Positions 26,129-33,776 of a stretch of 64,000 nucleotides of DNA are shown piece by piece. Within the stretch, counting starts at the first letter, position 1; every line of letters starts with the position of its first letter. Source of the stretch: Maricaulis maris_C (GTDB lineage: Bacteria; Pseudomonadota; Alphaproteobacteria; Caulobacterales; Maricaulaceae); NCBI RefSeq assembly GCF_049116555.1, contig NZ_JAGDYT010000008.1, forward strand, positions 1-64,000, given 5' to 3'. Under the pieces are notes generated by a model. It had not been told where the DNA came from, searched no databases, and was given only the letters and a program-made list of their open reading frames with translations. The position numbers were made by a program, and so were the translations under genes.

Positions 26129-26665
26129 GCCCGTAGACCGCACGCTGCGCAACCGCCCAAGAAAGAGGGCCCGCGCATAAACCGGGATATCCGCGTACCG
26201 CGGGTGCTCCTGATCGACGAAACTGGAGAAAAACAAGGCATTATGCCGACTGAAGCGGCGCTTGAAGCGGCCGAGGAAGCCGGACTCGACCTCGTTGAAG
26301 TGTCGCCCAATGCCGATCCGCCTGTTTGCAAGATCGTCGATTATGGCAAGCTGAAATACCAGGATCAGAAGAAAAAGGCCGAGGCCAAGAAGAAGCAGAA
26401 GACCGTCGAGATCAAAGAGATCAAGATGCGTCCGAACATCGATATTCACGACTATCAGGTGAAAACGAAGGCGATGACGCGCTTTTTCGAAGCTGGCGAC
26501 AAGGTCAAGGTGACCCTGCGTTTCCGGGGCCGTGAAATGGCTCACCAGGACCGCGGCATGGACATCATGAACCGGGTCAAGGCGGATTTCGGTGAAATCG
26601 CCAAGGTCGAGTTCGAGCCCAAGCTCGAAGGTCGCCTCATGGTCATGGTGATGGCACCGCGCTAG
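26126..26665 (+). CDS. infC: Translation initiation factor IF-3, ATA start
   Basis: A 179-residue IF3 when read from ATA at 26126. The N domain carries RINRDIRVPRVLLIDETGE and GLDLVEVSPNADPPVCKIVDYGK. A lysine-rich linker (QKKKAEAKKKQK) joins it to the C domain (EIKMRPNIDIHDYQVKTK to MVMVMAPR). IF3 keeps the 30S subunit free and checks the start codon. Starting at the first GTG (26204) would remove 26 conserved residues, including the INxxI segment. The ribosome binding site and the absence of other starts support ATA. It is not linked to rpmI-rplT here. Confidence 0.93.
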   Translation: MARRPHAAQPPKKEGPRINRDIRVPRVLLIDETGEKQGIMPTEAALEAAEEAGLDLVEVSPNADPPVCKIVDYGKLKYQDQKKKAEAKKKQKTVEIKEIKMRPNIDIHDYQVKTKAMTRFFEAGDKVKVTLRFRGREMAHQDRGMDIMNRVKADFGEIAKVEFEPKLEGRLMVMVMAPR

Positions 26666-26690
26666 GCGGACTTCCCCGACCAGAAACGAA

Positions 26691-26718
26691 AACGGCGCCT
26701 CGAGGGGCGCCGTTTTTG
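26691..26718 (+). terminator. Rho-independent terminator of infC
   Basis: AACGGCGCC (26691-26699) pairs with GGCGCCGTT (26706-26714), followed by more T. It lies 26 nt after the infC stop and shortly before the stop of the convergent MFS gene. Confidence 0.85.
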
Positions 26719-26736
26719 TTTTCAGGCCGTTTGTTT

Positions 26737-28005
26737 TCACCCTGCCGGCTTGGCGGGCGCCTCATCGACATGTTCCAGCTCGTCAGTCTTCGCCAGTTGC
26801 GGGAAGAGCCGGAACCAGGCCGCCGCAGTGACGAGGGCCATGCCGCCACCGAGCAGTACGGCGCCGACCGGCCCGAGGAAGCGGGCGGCGACTCCGGATT
26901 CGAACTCGCCCAGCTCATTCGACGCGGAGATAAAGATGAACTCCACCGCCGAGACGCGCCCGCGCATGCCTATTGGCGTCGCCAGCTGGATGATGGACTG
27001 GCGGATGAAGACCGAGATCATGTCGGCCGCGCCTGTCACCGCCAGAGCAATCATGGACAGGATCAGGACTTCCGACAGGGCGAAGCCGATCATGGCGACG
27101 CCATAGACCGCGATGGCAGCCAGCATCCAGGCACCAATGCGCCGTGTCAGCGGGCGGGTCGCCAGCAGAAGCGCGATGATGGCGGCACCGATGGCCGGTG
27201 CGGTGCGCAGCAGGCCAAGCCCGACCGTGTCGGTATGCAGGACATCCCGGGCAAAAACCGGCAACAGGGCCGTGACCCCGCCGAACAGGACCACGACAAG
27301 GTCGAGCGAGATCGCGCCCAGCACGACCTTGTTGTCGCGGACATAGCGCAGGCCCTCGATGACCATTGAGAGGCCGCGCTGGCCTTCCAGTTTTTCGTGA
27401 CGCGGAGTACGGGCGGTCGCGATGAAGACGGTCGCGACTGCCAGCATGCCAGCGCTGACCAGATAGACGGTGGTTGGCCCCAAAATGTATAGCAGGCCGC
27501 CGATCGCCGGCCCGCCGATGGCCGCGGCCTGGAAACCGAGTGAATTCCAGGCAATGGCCTGGCGCATGTCATCGCGCGGAACGATCCGCGCCATCAGCGC
27601 GCTCGAGGCGGCGGGCGAGAAGGCATGGGTCACGCCGAGGAAGGTTGCGGCGCCGAAGACGATGACCAGGGTCACCGGTCCGGTGAAGAACGGGCTGACT
27701 GCGAGGGCAAAGGCGCACGCGACCCGGATCAGATTGGTAACAATCAGGATGAGTTTCCGATCAAGCCGGTCCGCGGCCTGACCGCCAAGCAGGGACAGGA
27801 AGAAAACCGGCGCGAACATGGCCAGGCCGACAAAGCCGAGCAGCAGCGCCGACTCCTCGACTGACCGGGTCTGGCGCGCGACGTCATAGACTTGCCAGCC
27901 AATCGCCACGGCCTGCATCTGGCGCGCAGCCGACAGCAATTGCCGCATGATCCAGTAGTGGCGGTAGGCCTGATTGGAAAAGATCGACAGGGAGGGCGTC
28001 AGCAC
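26737..28005 (-). CDS. MFS transporter (Enterobactin exporter EntS-like)
   Basis: A 422-residue major facilitator with about twelve transmembrane helices. The loop 2-3 motif is GGQAADRLDRKLILIVTN (about residues 74-91), and the protein begins SIFSNQAYRHYWIMRQL, as in MFS_3/EntS-type exporters. Substrates in this group include siderophores and small drugs, which cannot be separated by sequence. The start appears to be GTG at 28005 with a weak ribosome binding site. It converges on infC and diverges from the secreted repeat proteins. Confidence 0.85.
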   Translation of the reverse strand: MLTPSLSIFSNQAYRHYWIMRQLLSAARQMQAVAIGWQVYDVARQTRSVEESALLLGFVGLAMFAPVFFLSLLGGQAADRLDRKLILIVTNLIRVACAFALAVSPFFTGPVTLVIVFGAATFLGVTHAFSPAASSALMARIVPRDDMRQAIAWNSLGFQAAAIGGPAIGGLLYILGPTTVYLVSAGMLAVATVFIATARTPRHEKLEGQRGLSMVIEGLRYVRDNKVVLGAISLDLVVVLFGGVTALLPVFARDVLHTDTVGLGLLRTAPAIGAAIIALLLATRPLTRRIGAWMLAAIAVYGVAMIGFALSEVLILSMIALAVTGAADMISVFIRQSIIQLATPIGMRGRVSAVEFIFISASNELGEFESGVAARFLGPVGAVLLGGGMALVTAAAWFRLFPQLAKTDELEHVDEAPAKPAG

Positions 28006-28256
28006 AGGGCGAAATCCGGACTTCGCCGCCCGACGCGGCGCGAAAATCGATTAACGCGCTTTCCTCCGAAAATTCAACAGTCTGGCAAAATCGGCTCGGC
28101 GGATGCCCGATTTCCGCCCCGAGTGTGCCGGAAAGGCGACTCACCCGTTCAGATGATGTTCAGCGCCGGGGATTTCTGATGATATCGTACTCGAAGCGTG
28201 ATCAAATGATGCGGCAGGCGGATGATGATGCCGCTGCTCACAAGACTGGAGACAGT

Positions 28257-28733
28257 ATGAACCGGCCCCCGTACTCGGCCCTGCTTTCCGCCATCGCCCT
28301 GACCGTTCTGGTTGGTGGTGGTGCGGCACTGGCCGTCAGTGACGATGCCGGGGACGATCTCTATTTGTCGGCCGGCTTTACGCCGGACCCGCGCACCGTG
28401 GATCTGGTCCTGGACGCGCGGATCGACGGGTCGACCCTGAGCGCGCCGGATTGCCATGGCTTTGTCGCCAGCGAGCAGCCCGATGTCGCGCTCTATTATA
28501 ACGCCGGACCCTTTCCGTTGATCCTGTCGGCCAGTGCCGAGCAGGACATGACGCTGATCGTCAATGCGCCGGACGGTGAATGGTATTGCGATGACGACAG
28601 CGGCAGCGGTCTCAATCCGTCCATCCGCTTCGGTGAGCCCGCCTCGGGCAATTACGACATTTGGGTCGGGCGCCATATCGGGCCTGGCCCGGCGACGGCC
28701 CGCCTTTCGATTTCCGAACTTTACAGCGAGTGA
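28257..28733 (+). CDS. Secreted single-domain PPC-like protein
   Basis: A 158-residue secreted protein. The signal peptide is residues about 5-26 (LLSAIALTVLVGGGAALA). One copy of a beta-rich domain follows (about 33-158) with AGFTPDPRTVDL, CHGFVASEQPD, NAPDGEWYCDDDSG, LNPSIRF and YDIWVGRH. The same domain occurs four times in the next gene. It resembles bacterial pre-peptidase C-terminal (PPC) beta-sandwich domains. The DDD run suggests Ca binding (inference). GGAG precedes the ATG. The next gene starts 25 nt downstream. Confidence 0.75.
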   Translation: MNRPPYSALLSAIALTVLVGGGAALAVSDDAGDDLYLSAGFTPDPRTVDLVLDARIDGSTLSAPDCHGFVASEQPDVALYYNAGPFPLILSASAEQDMTLIVNAPDGEWYCDDDSGSGLNPSIRFGEPASGNYDIWVGRHIGPGPATARLSISELYSE

Positions 28734-28758
28734 CACTTCAATCCTGGGGGAGAGACAG

Positions 28759-30531
28759 ATGAAGTTGCAATTGATGACAGGGGCCGCGCTTGCGGCCATC
28801 GTGGCGATCGCACCGGCTCAGGCCGTGCAGGATCCGTCCGCTGCACCCGCCTACGGCTCCGGCGCCCTGAGTTCCGGGTTCACACCCGACCCGGTGTCGA
28901 TCGGTCTTCGTGCCGGCGGGGCCATGCCGGCCAGCGACGCTTCGGAATGGTGTCCGGGTTATGTCAGCTATCAGCCCTCCTATAATCTCGATTATGATGC
29001 GGGCGGGTATGATCTCTACCTCTCGGCAGCGGCGGATGTGGACACAGTTCTGCTGGTCAACGCACCCGATGGCAGCTGGCATTGTGATGATGACGGTTCG
29101 GGCTTCGGTCTGAATGCCGGCATGATGTTCGAGGACCCGCAAAGCGGCGTCTATAATATCTGGGTCGGAACCTACGGGTCCGGCGGCGGCTATTCACCCG
29201 CCATGCTGCACATCTCCGAGCTGGCATTCGACGACAGCAATCCCTATTCCCAGGCGCCAAGCGCGAATATGGCGCCGCAATACGGCACCATCAGCCTGAA
29301 TGAAGGCTTCGCTGACGATCCGCGCACCATTGCGGTCGAGGCCGGTGGCGAGCTCGAGCTCGGCAATTACGGCGTTTGCTGGGGCAATGTGGACCGGGCA
29401 CCCGACCTCTGGGTCGACTATGCCGGCAGCGAGACCTTCGATCTCTATATCTCCATGGAGGCGGATAACGACACCACACTCGCGATCCAGGGGCCTGATG
29501 GCGACTGGCATTGCGATGATGACAGCGCAGAAAACCTGAATCCGGGCGTGCAGATCAGCGATCCGCTGCCGGGCCGCTATGCGGTCTGGACCGCGCGCTA
29601 CTCCTCGGGCGCCTATGTGCCGGCGACGGTGTATGTGTCCGAGCTGGGCTTCCTGGGCAATATCGACGAGCCGGCCGTGCTCGACTTTTCCCTGCCCTCC
29701 CAATCGGGTTCCGCTGCCTTGCAGGCCGGATTCGTACCGGACCCGTATGATGTCCCGGTGATGGCTGGCGGCGGCGTCGACGTCTATGAGGCCGTCGGCG
29801 ACGGTGTCGAGACCGGTTATTGCCGGGGTTGGGCAGACAGCGCACCGGATTTCGATCTGGACTACCAGGCCGGGGATTTCGACCTCTACCTCTCCGCCTC
29901 CTATGACGGTGATGCCACCCTGGTGGTGAATGCGCCGGATGGCAGCTGGCACTGCGATGATGACAGCGCCGGCGAACTGAATCCGGGCCTGCGTTTCGAC
30001 AACCCGCAATCGGGTCGTTACGACGTCTGGGTCGGCACGTATGGCGAGTATGACGGAGGTCCGGCGACGCTGCATGTCTCCGAACTTGCCTTTGGCGGTG
30101 GATTCGAACCGGCCTATCCGCTCGATTTCACCCTGCCGGCCAATTATGGTGGCGTCGACCTGACCGGTGGTTTTGTCCCGGATCCTTATCTGGTTGAACT
30201 GATGGCGGGTGGTGACCTGGAGGCTGAAGTCGCCGCGGATTCGTCCTGCCGTGGTTTTGTCACCGAGGCTCCCGATTTCGAGCTGACTTTTGAGCCGGGC
30301 GCTTTGGACCTCTATATCTCTGCGGTATCCGATCGTGACACGACCATCGTGATCAATGGTCCGGATGGCAGCTGGTACTGCAATGATGATGGTGCCGGCA
30401 ATTTCAATCCGGGCGTTCACTTTGCCGAACCGCGGGCCGGGGTGTATGACATCTGGGTCGGAACCTATTCGGAAGGCGGACCGGCGGATGCCGTTCTGGC
30501 CATCTCCGAACTCGGTTTCTACGAAGAATAA
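28759..30531 (+). CDS. Secreted protein with four PPC-like repeats
   Basis: A 590-residue protein with a signal peptide (residues 1-21, APAQA). Four tandem copies of the domain seen in the preceding gene follow, starting near residues 37, 179, 319 and 465. Each copy has a GF.(P/D)DP opening, a Cys (CPGYV, CWGNV, CRGWA, CRGFV), a DLY(L/I)S strand, a PDG.W(H/Y)C(D/N)DD core, a (L/F)N(P/A)G step and a final ISELxF. Repeats 1, 3 and 4 also have YDxWVGTY or YNIWVGTY. The two Cys per copy could form a disulfide. No catalytic domain is present, so it may be a cell-surface adhesin or matrix protein. GGGGGAG precedes the ATG at 28759. Confidence 0.8.
   Translation: MKLQLMTGAALAAIVAIAPAQAVQDPSAAPAYGSGALSSGFTPDPVSIGLRAGGAMPASDASEWCPGYVSYQPSYNLDYDAGGYDLYLSAAADVDTVLLVNAPDGSWHCDDDGSGFGLNAGMMFEDPQSGVYNIWVGTYGSGGGYSPAMLHISELAFDDSNPYSQAPSANMAPQYGTISLNEGFADDPRTIAVEAGGELELGNYGVCWGNVDRAPDLWVDYAGSETFDLYISMEADNDTTLAIQGPDGDWHCDDDSAENLNPGVQISDPLPGRYAVWTARYSSGAYVPATVYVSELGFLGNIDEPAVLDFSLPSQSGSAALQAGFVPDPYDVPVMAGGGVDVYEAVGDGVETGYCRGWADSAPDFDLDYQAGDFDLYLSASYDGDATLVVNAPDGSWHCDDDSAGELNPGLRFDNPQSGRYDVWVGTYGEYDGGPATLHVSELAFGGGFEPAYPLDFTLPANYGGVDLTGGFVPDPYLVELMAGGDLEAEVAADSSCRGFVTEAPDFELTFEPGALDLYISAVSDRDTTIVINGPDGSWYCNDDGAGNFNPGVHFAEPRAGVYDIWVGTYSEGGPADAVLAISELGFYEE
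28784..30530 (+). repeat. Four tandem domain repeats of about 140 codons
   Basis: The repeats start at about 28867, 29296, 29716 and 30154, 420-440 nt apart. They are diverged at the DNA level but clearly related in protein sequence. The single domain in 28257-28733 is a fifth member. Confidence 0.7.
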
Positions 30532-30555
30532 GCCGCGCAGCGCGCGGGGATCAGG

Positions 30556-30583
30556 AAGGGCGGCCCGCTTGGGTCGCCCTTTC
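30556..30583 (+). terminator. Hairpin terminator after the PPC-repeat gene
   Basis: AAGGGCG (30556-30562) pairs with CGCCCTT (30575-30581), with further pairing in the loop (CCCGCTTGGG), followed by a T-rich stretch. It lies 25 nt after the stop. Confidence 0.7.
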
Positions 30584-30661
30584 TCGTTCTGGCTTCATCG
30601 CGGGATGTCCGGGTTCCGCAAGAAAAGCGCAGGAGAGCGCAGTTCGGTCCTAGGCAAGCCG

Positions 30662-30684
30662 CGAATGTTATACTATATCATTCC
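30662..30684 (+). promoter_or_regulatory. Zur-like palindrome upstream of the MerC-like gene
   Basis: ATGTTATA C TATATCAT (30665-30681) is a 17-nt palindrome with one mismatch. Extended by three bases on each side, it matches the published gammaproteobacterial Zur box (core ATGTTATANTATAACAT) at most positions. It lies 24 nt before the ATG at 30706 and overlaps the likely -10 region, as expected for a repressor site. The assignment is by eye and from memory of the consensus. Confidence 0.55.
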
Positions 30685-30705
30685 GACATCGAGCCCGGAC
30701 CCACC

Positions 30706-31173
30706 ATGTCGAACAACCGCCCCATCGCTGAACGCCGCATCGCTGATCACCGCGGCAAGCTGGACGCCACGGGCGTTGGCCTGTCCGCGCTGTGCATCGC
30801 GCATTGCCTCTTCCTTCCGGCGGCCGCTGCGGCGACGCCGATGCTGGTGCCCGAGGCCGGTGAGTTGTTCGGGCTGAGCCATGACTGGCATCTCATCCTG
30901 CTGGCCATTGCCGCACCGGTCTCGCTGATCGGTCTGGGCTGGAGTGTCCGGACCACGGGCGCGGGCTGGCCGATCCTGCTGACCGGGCTTCTGGGCCTTG
31001 GTCTGATGGCGACCGGTGCCTCGCACCTCTTTGATCGCAATATCGAGACGCTGCTGACCTTGGCGGGTGTCACCATTCTGGCCGGAGCGCATTTCGCCAA
31101 TTGGCGCAGCCGGGCCCGCGCCGGTCATGTCCATGCGCGCGATTGCGGCCTCTGTGACGACCACGAACACTGA
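30706..31173 (+). CDS. MerC-domain membrane protein, probably metal-related
   Basis: A 155-residue protein with four transmembrane helices. Helix 1 carries the MerC motif ALCIAHCLFLP (Cys pair, about residues 26-36), and helices 2-4 lie between about 62 and 137. The cytoplasmic tail is Cys- and His-rich (HVHARDCGLCDDHEH). MerC was defined in mercury uptake, but chromosomal homologs outside mer operons have no proven substrate. The upstream Zur-like site points to zinc. The ribosome binding site is weak. No mer genes are adjacent. Confidence 0.8.
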   Translation: MSNNRPIAERRIADHRGKLDATGVGLSALCIAHCLFLPAAAAATPMLVPEAGELFGLSHDWHLILLAIAAPVSLIGLGWSVRTTGAGWPILLTGLLGLGLMATGASHLFDRNIETLLTLAGVTILAGAHFANWRSRARAGHVHARDCGLCDDHEH

Positions 31174-31194
31174 CACAGCGACTCGCAAGACCGC

Positions 31195-31222
31195 TTGCAA
31201 TCAGGCGTATTGTGCGTATAAA
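31195..31222 (+). promoter_or_regulatory. Sigma-70-type promoter of rpmI-rplT
   Basis: TTGCAA (31195-31200), 16-bp spacer, TATAAA (31217-31222). It would give a leader of about 90 nt before rpmI. That leader contains an imperfect hairpin from CCAGC...GGGC to GCCCGCTGG (about 31239-31275), which could serve ribosomal-protein feedback. Confidence 0.55.
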
Positions 31223-31320
31223 CCCCCGCTTCCAACACCAGCCAACCGGGCCATATTCGACATGCCCGCTGGTTGAACCATCCACCGGTCGCTTCCGGGC
31301 GTCCTGCAAAGGAGATGAAA

Positions 31321-31521
31321 ATGTCGAAGATGAAGACGAAGAGCGGCGCAAAAAAGCGCTTCAAGCTCACTGCCACGGGTAAGATCAAGGCGGGCCAGAC
31401 CGGCAAGCGCCATGGCATGATCAAGCGGACTCCCAAGCAGATCCGCAACAAGCGCGGCCAGGTGACCCTGTCACCCCAGGACGCCAAGATCGTGAAAAAA
31501 TACCTCCCGAACGGCCTTTAG
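31321..31521 (+). CDS. rpmI: Ribosomal protein bL35
   Basis: A 66-residue basic protein, MSKMKTKSGAKKRFKLTATG to KYLPNGL, typical of bL35 of the large subunit. AAAGGAG lies 8 nt before the ATG at 31321. It is followed after 30 nt by rplT. infC, usually its upstream neighbour, is about 4.7 kb away. Confidence 0.97.
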   Translation: MSKMKTKSGAKKRFKLTATGKIKAGQTGKRHGMIKRTPKQIRNKRGQVTLSPQDAKIVKKYLPNGL

Positions 31522-31551
31522 GCCGCTGGCACCGAGTAGGAGCACTTAGAT

Positions 31552-31908
31552 ATGTCTCGAGTTACGTCCGGACCGGCGACCGCTAAACGCCACAAGTCAG
31601 TTATCAAGAAAGCCAAGGGCTATTACGGCCGCCGCAAGAATACTTTCCGCGTTGCCGTCCAGGCCGTGGAAAAGGCCGGCCAGTACGCCTATCGCGACCG
31701 CCGCGCCAAGAAGCGCAGCTTCCGGGCTCTTTGGATCCAGCGCATCAATGCCGGCGTCCGCCAGTACGACATGACCTATTCGGTCTTCATGAACGGCCTG
31801 ACCAAGGCTGGCATCGAAGTCGACCGCAAGGTCCTCGCCGACATCGCCATGCACGAGCCGGATGCCTTCAAGGCCCTGGTCGACCAGGCGCGCGCGGCTC
31901 TGGGCTAA
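31552..31908 (+). CDS. rplT: Ribosomal protein bL20
   Basis: A 118-residue basic protein with the typical N-terminal helix (SRVTSGPATAKRHKSVIKKA) and C-terminal globular part (FMNGLTKAGIEVDRKVLADI). bL20 binds 23S rRNA early in 50S assembly and in many bacteria represses its own operon. GGAG lies just upstream. A terminator follows. Confidence 0.97.
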   Translation: MSRVTSGPATAKRHKSVIKKAKGYYGRRKNTFRVAVQAVEKAGQYAYRDRRAKKRSFRALWIQRINAGVRQYDMTYSVFMNGLTKAGIEVDRKVLADIAMHEPDAFKALVDQARAALG

Positions 31909-31933
31909 ACGCTCGGAACACTGAATTTCGAAA

Positions 31934-31966
31934 AGGCCCGCCAGCGCACCGTTGGCGGGCCTTTTT
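31934..31966 (+). terminator. Rho-independent terminator of rpmI-rplT
   Basis: AGGCCCGCCA (31934-31943) pairs with TGGCGGGCCT (31953-31962), followed by TTTTG. It separates rplT from pheS, so pheST transcription probably starts anew or depends on read-through. Confidence 0.88.
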
Positions 31967-32053
31967 GTTTGTTCTTGCCCTTCACCGCGCCACATGGTCG
32001 ACACACAAAACCCCAGCCGCTAAATCCTTCCCGACCGTATGGGACGACATGAC

Positions 32054-33136
32054 ATGACTGACACTTCCAATCTCGACACGCTTGAAGCCGAGGTCCGCAG
32101 CCAGATCGATGGCGCGACCGATGAGGCGGGGCTGGACACGGTGCGCGTCGGTGCGCTGGGCAAGAAGGGCTCGGTGTCGCTGATGATGCGCGAGCTGGGC
32201 AAGATGAGCCCGGAAGAACGTCAGGTGATGGGCCCGGCGCTCAATGGTCTCAAGACCCGGCTCAATGATGCGCTGGAAGCCCGCAAGGCCGACCTGGAAG
32301 CGGCGGCCCTGAATGCGGCGCTGGCGTCGGAGACGGTGGATGTCACCCTGCCGGTGCGCCCCGAGCCGAAGGGCTCGTTGCACCCCATCACCCAGGTGAT
32401 GGAAGAGCTGGCGGTGATCTTCGCCGATATGGGCTTTGCCGTCGCCGAGGGGCCGGATGTGGAGACCGACTTCCACAATTTCACCGCCCTGAACTTCCCG
32501 GAAGGCCACCCGGCGCGCGATACCCAGGACACCTTCTTCATGAAGCCTGACGCGGACGGCCTGCGCAAAGTCCTGCGCACGCACACCTCGCCGGTGCAGA
32601 TCCGCACCATGCTGGAAGGCAAGACCCCGATCCGCATCATCGCGCCGGGCCGTGTCTATCGCTGCGACTGGGACCAGACCCACACGCCCATGTTCCATCA
32701 GGTCGAGGGCCTGGTGATCGACAAGGAAACCCATATGGGTCACCTCAAGGGCACACTGATGGACTTCATCGCCGCCTTCTTCGAGACCGATCAGGTGGAA
32801 GCGCAATTCCGTCCGCACCACTTCCCCTTCACCGAACCTTCGGCTGAGATGGATGTGCGCTATGAACGCGTCGGCGATGCGGTGAAGGTCGGCTCCGGCG
32901 ACAAGTGGATGGAGATTCTCGGCTGCGGCATGGTCCACCCGAATGTGATCCGCAATTGCGGCCTCGACCCGGACGAATATCAGGGCTTCGCCTTCGGTAT
33001 GGGCGTCGATCGTCTCGCCATGCTCAAATACGGCGCCCCGGACCTGCGCGACTTCTTCAATTCCGACGTCCGCTGGATGGCCCATTACGGCTTCTCGCCG
33101 CTGCTGCAGGCGAATTTGGCGACAGGGCTGAGCTGA
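32054..33136 (+). CDS. pheS: Phenylalanyl-tRNA synthetase alpha subunit
   Basis: A 360-residue class II synthetase catalytic subunit. The N-terminal coiled-coil tRNA-binding arm (residues 1 to about 85) is followed by motif 2 (PGRVYRCDWDQTHTPMFHQVEG) in shortened form RVYRCDWDQTHTPMFHQ, and motif 3 (FGMGVDRLAMLKYG). It joins phenylalanine to tRNA-Phe as an alpha2beta2 tetramer with PheT. ATG at 32054 fits the family N terminus. ATG at 32039 would add five residues, and neither has a strong ribosome binding site. A paralog pair separates it from pheT. Confidence 0.96.
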   Translation: MTDTSNLDTLEAEVRSQIDGATDEAGLDTVRVGALGKKGSVSLMMRELGKMSPEERQVMGPALNGLKTRLNDALEARKADLEAAALNAALASETVDVTLPVRPEPKGSLHPITQVMEELAVIFADMGFAVAEGPDVETDFHNFTALNFPEGHPARDTQDTFFMKPDADGLRKVLRTHTSPVQIRTMLEGKTPIRIIAPGRVYRCDWDQTHTPMFHQVEGLVIDKETHMGHLKGTLMDFIAAFFETDQVEAQFRPHHFPFTEPSAEMDVRYERVGDAVKVGSGDKWMEILGCGMVHPNVIRNCGLDPDEYQGFAFGMGVDRLAMLKYGAPDLRDFFNSDVRWMAHYGFSPLLQANLATGLS

Positions 33137-33143
33137 GGGATCC

Positions 33144-33776
33144 ATGTGGCGCTGGCTCACAAATAACCACCAGACCCTGACCGGAATCGGCGCCATGCTG
33201 GTCGGCGTTGCGGCGCTCTTTGTCGCCTGGGACCAGGGGCGGGTGATGCGGGCGCAGCAGCATGGGGCGGTGGTTCCGGTCCTGCAGGTGGATGGTTTCA
33301 TCCAGTCGACACCCGAGCTGCGCAGCGTCGGCCTTCGCATCGTCAATAACGGTGTCGGGCCGGCCATGATCGAAAGTGTGACGCTGGGACGAGAGGGCGC
33401 GCTGGTCGACAATTTCGACCCTCTGATCGAACTCATGCCGGCCGGATTCGATCAATCCTGGTCGAGCGTGAATGGGCGTGCTCTGGCGCCTGGAGGTGAG
33501 GTCGCGCCGATCGTGTTCCTCTGGGAGCGGGGTGCGCTTGGCGAGGAGGAGCTCCGTGCGCTTCTGGCCGAGTGGCAGAATTGGTCTGTCGAGATTTGCT
33601 ATTGCTCGGTCTTTGATCGGTGCTGGACTTCCTCGACCGACGATGCGGGTCGGTCGCCTGTCCGCCAATGCCCTGCGGTTGAGGGCGACCCGTTCGCGGA
33701 ACTGGGTGCGTCGGGCGGGCCCGATCCCGGCCTGACACGATCCGCTTCCGACGGGCTGGAGGCTCCGACGCCATGA
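33144..33776 (+). CDS. Membrane-anchored protein of unknown function, paralog 1 inside pheST
   Basis: A 210-residue protein with one N-terminal transmembrane helix (about residues 11-29). AALFVAWDQGRVMRAQQH (23-40) follows directly, then a beta-rich domain with RIVNNGVGPAMIESVTL, and near the C terminus a Cys motif, ICYCSVFDRCW. The following gene encodes a relative with the same helix, the same WDQxRVMRAQQH segment and the same CYCSVxxRCW motif. It begins 7 nt after pheS and overlaps the next gene by 4 nt, so it must share the pheS transcript. A proline- and acid-rich tail is specific to this copy. The family was not recognised. Confidence 0.75.
   Translation: MWRWLTNNHQTLTGIGAMLVGVAALFVAWDQGRVMRAQQHGAVVPVLQVDGFIQSTPELRSVGLRIVNNGVGPAMIESVTLGREGALVDNFDPLIELMPAGFDQSWSSVNGRALAPGGEVAPIVFLWERGALGEEELRALLAEWQNWSVEICYCSVFDRCWTSSTDDAGRSPVRQCPAVEGDPFAELGASGGPDPGLTRSASDGLEAPTP

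Noticed and set aside
29194..30420. 408-codon minus-strand frame opposite the PPC-repeat gene
   Set aside because: Its repeated look mirrors the plus-strand repeats. The plus-strand frame has the signal peptide, ribosome binding site and domain pattern.
31174..31320. rpmI leader as a bL20-binding autoregulatory RNA
   Set aside because: A hairpin is present, but I could not recognise the 23S-rRNA-like binding features. It is listed only as part of the promoter note.
31982..33436. 484-codon minus-strand frame opposite pheS
   Set aside because: pheS is certain on the plus strand. The antisense frame also runs through its end and into the next gene.
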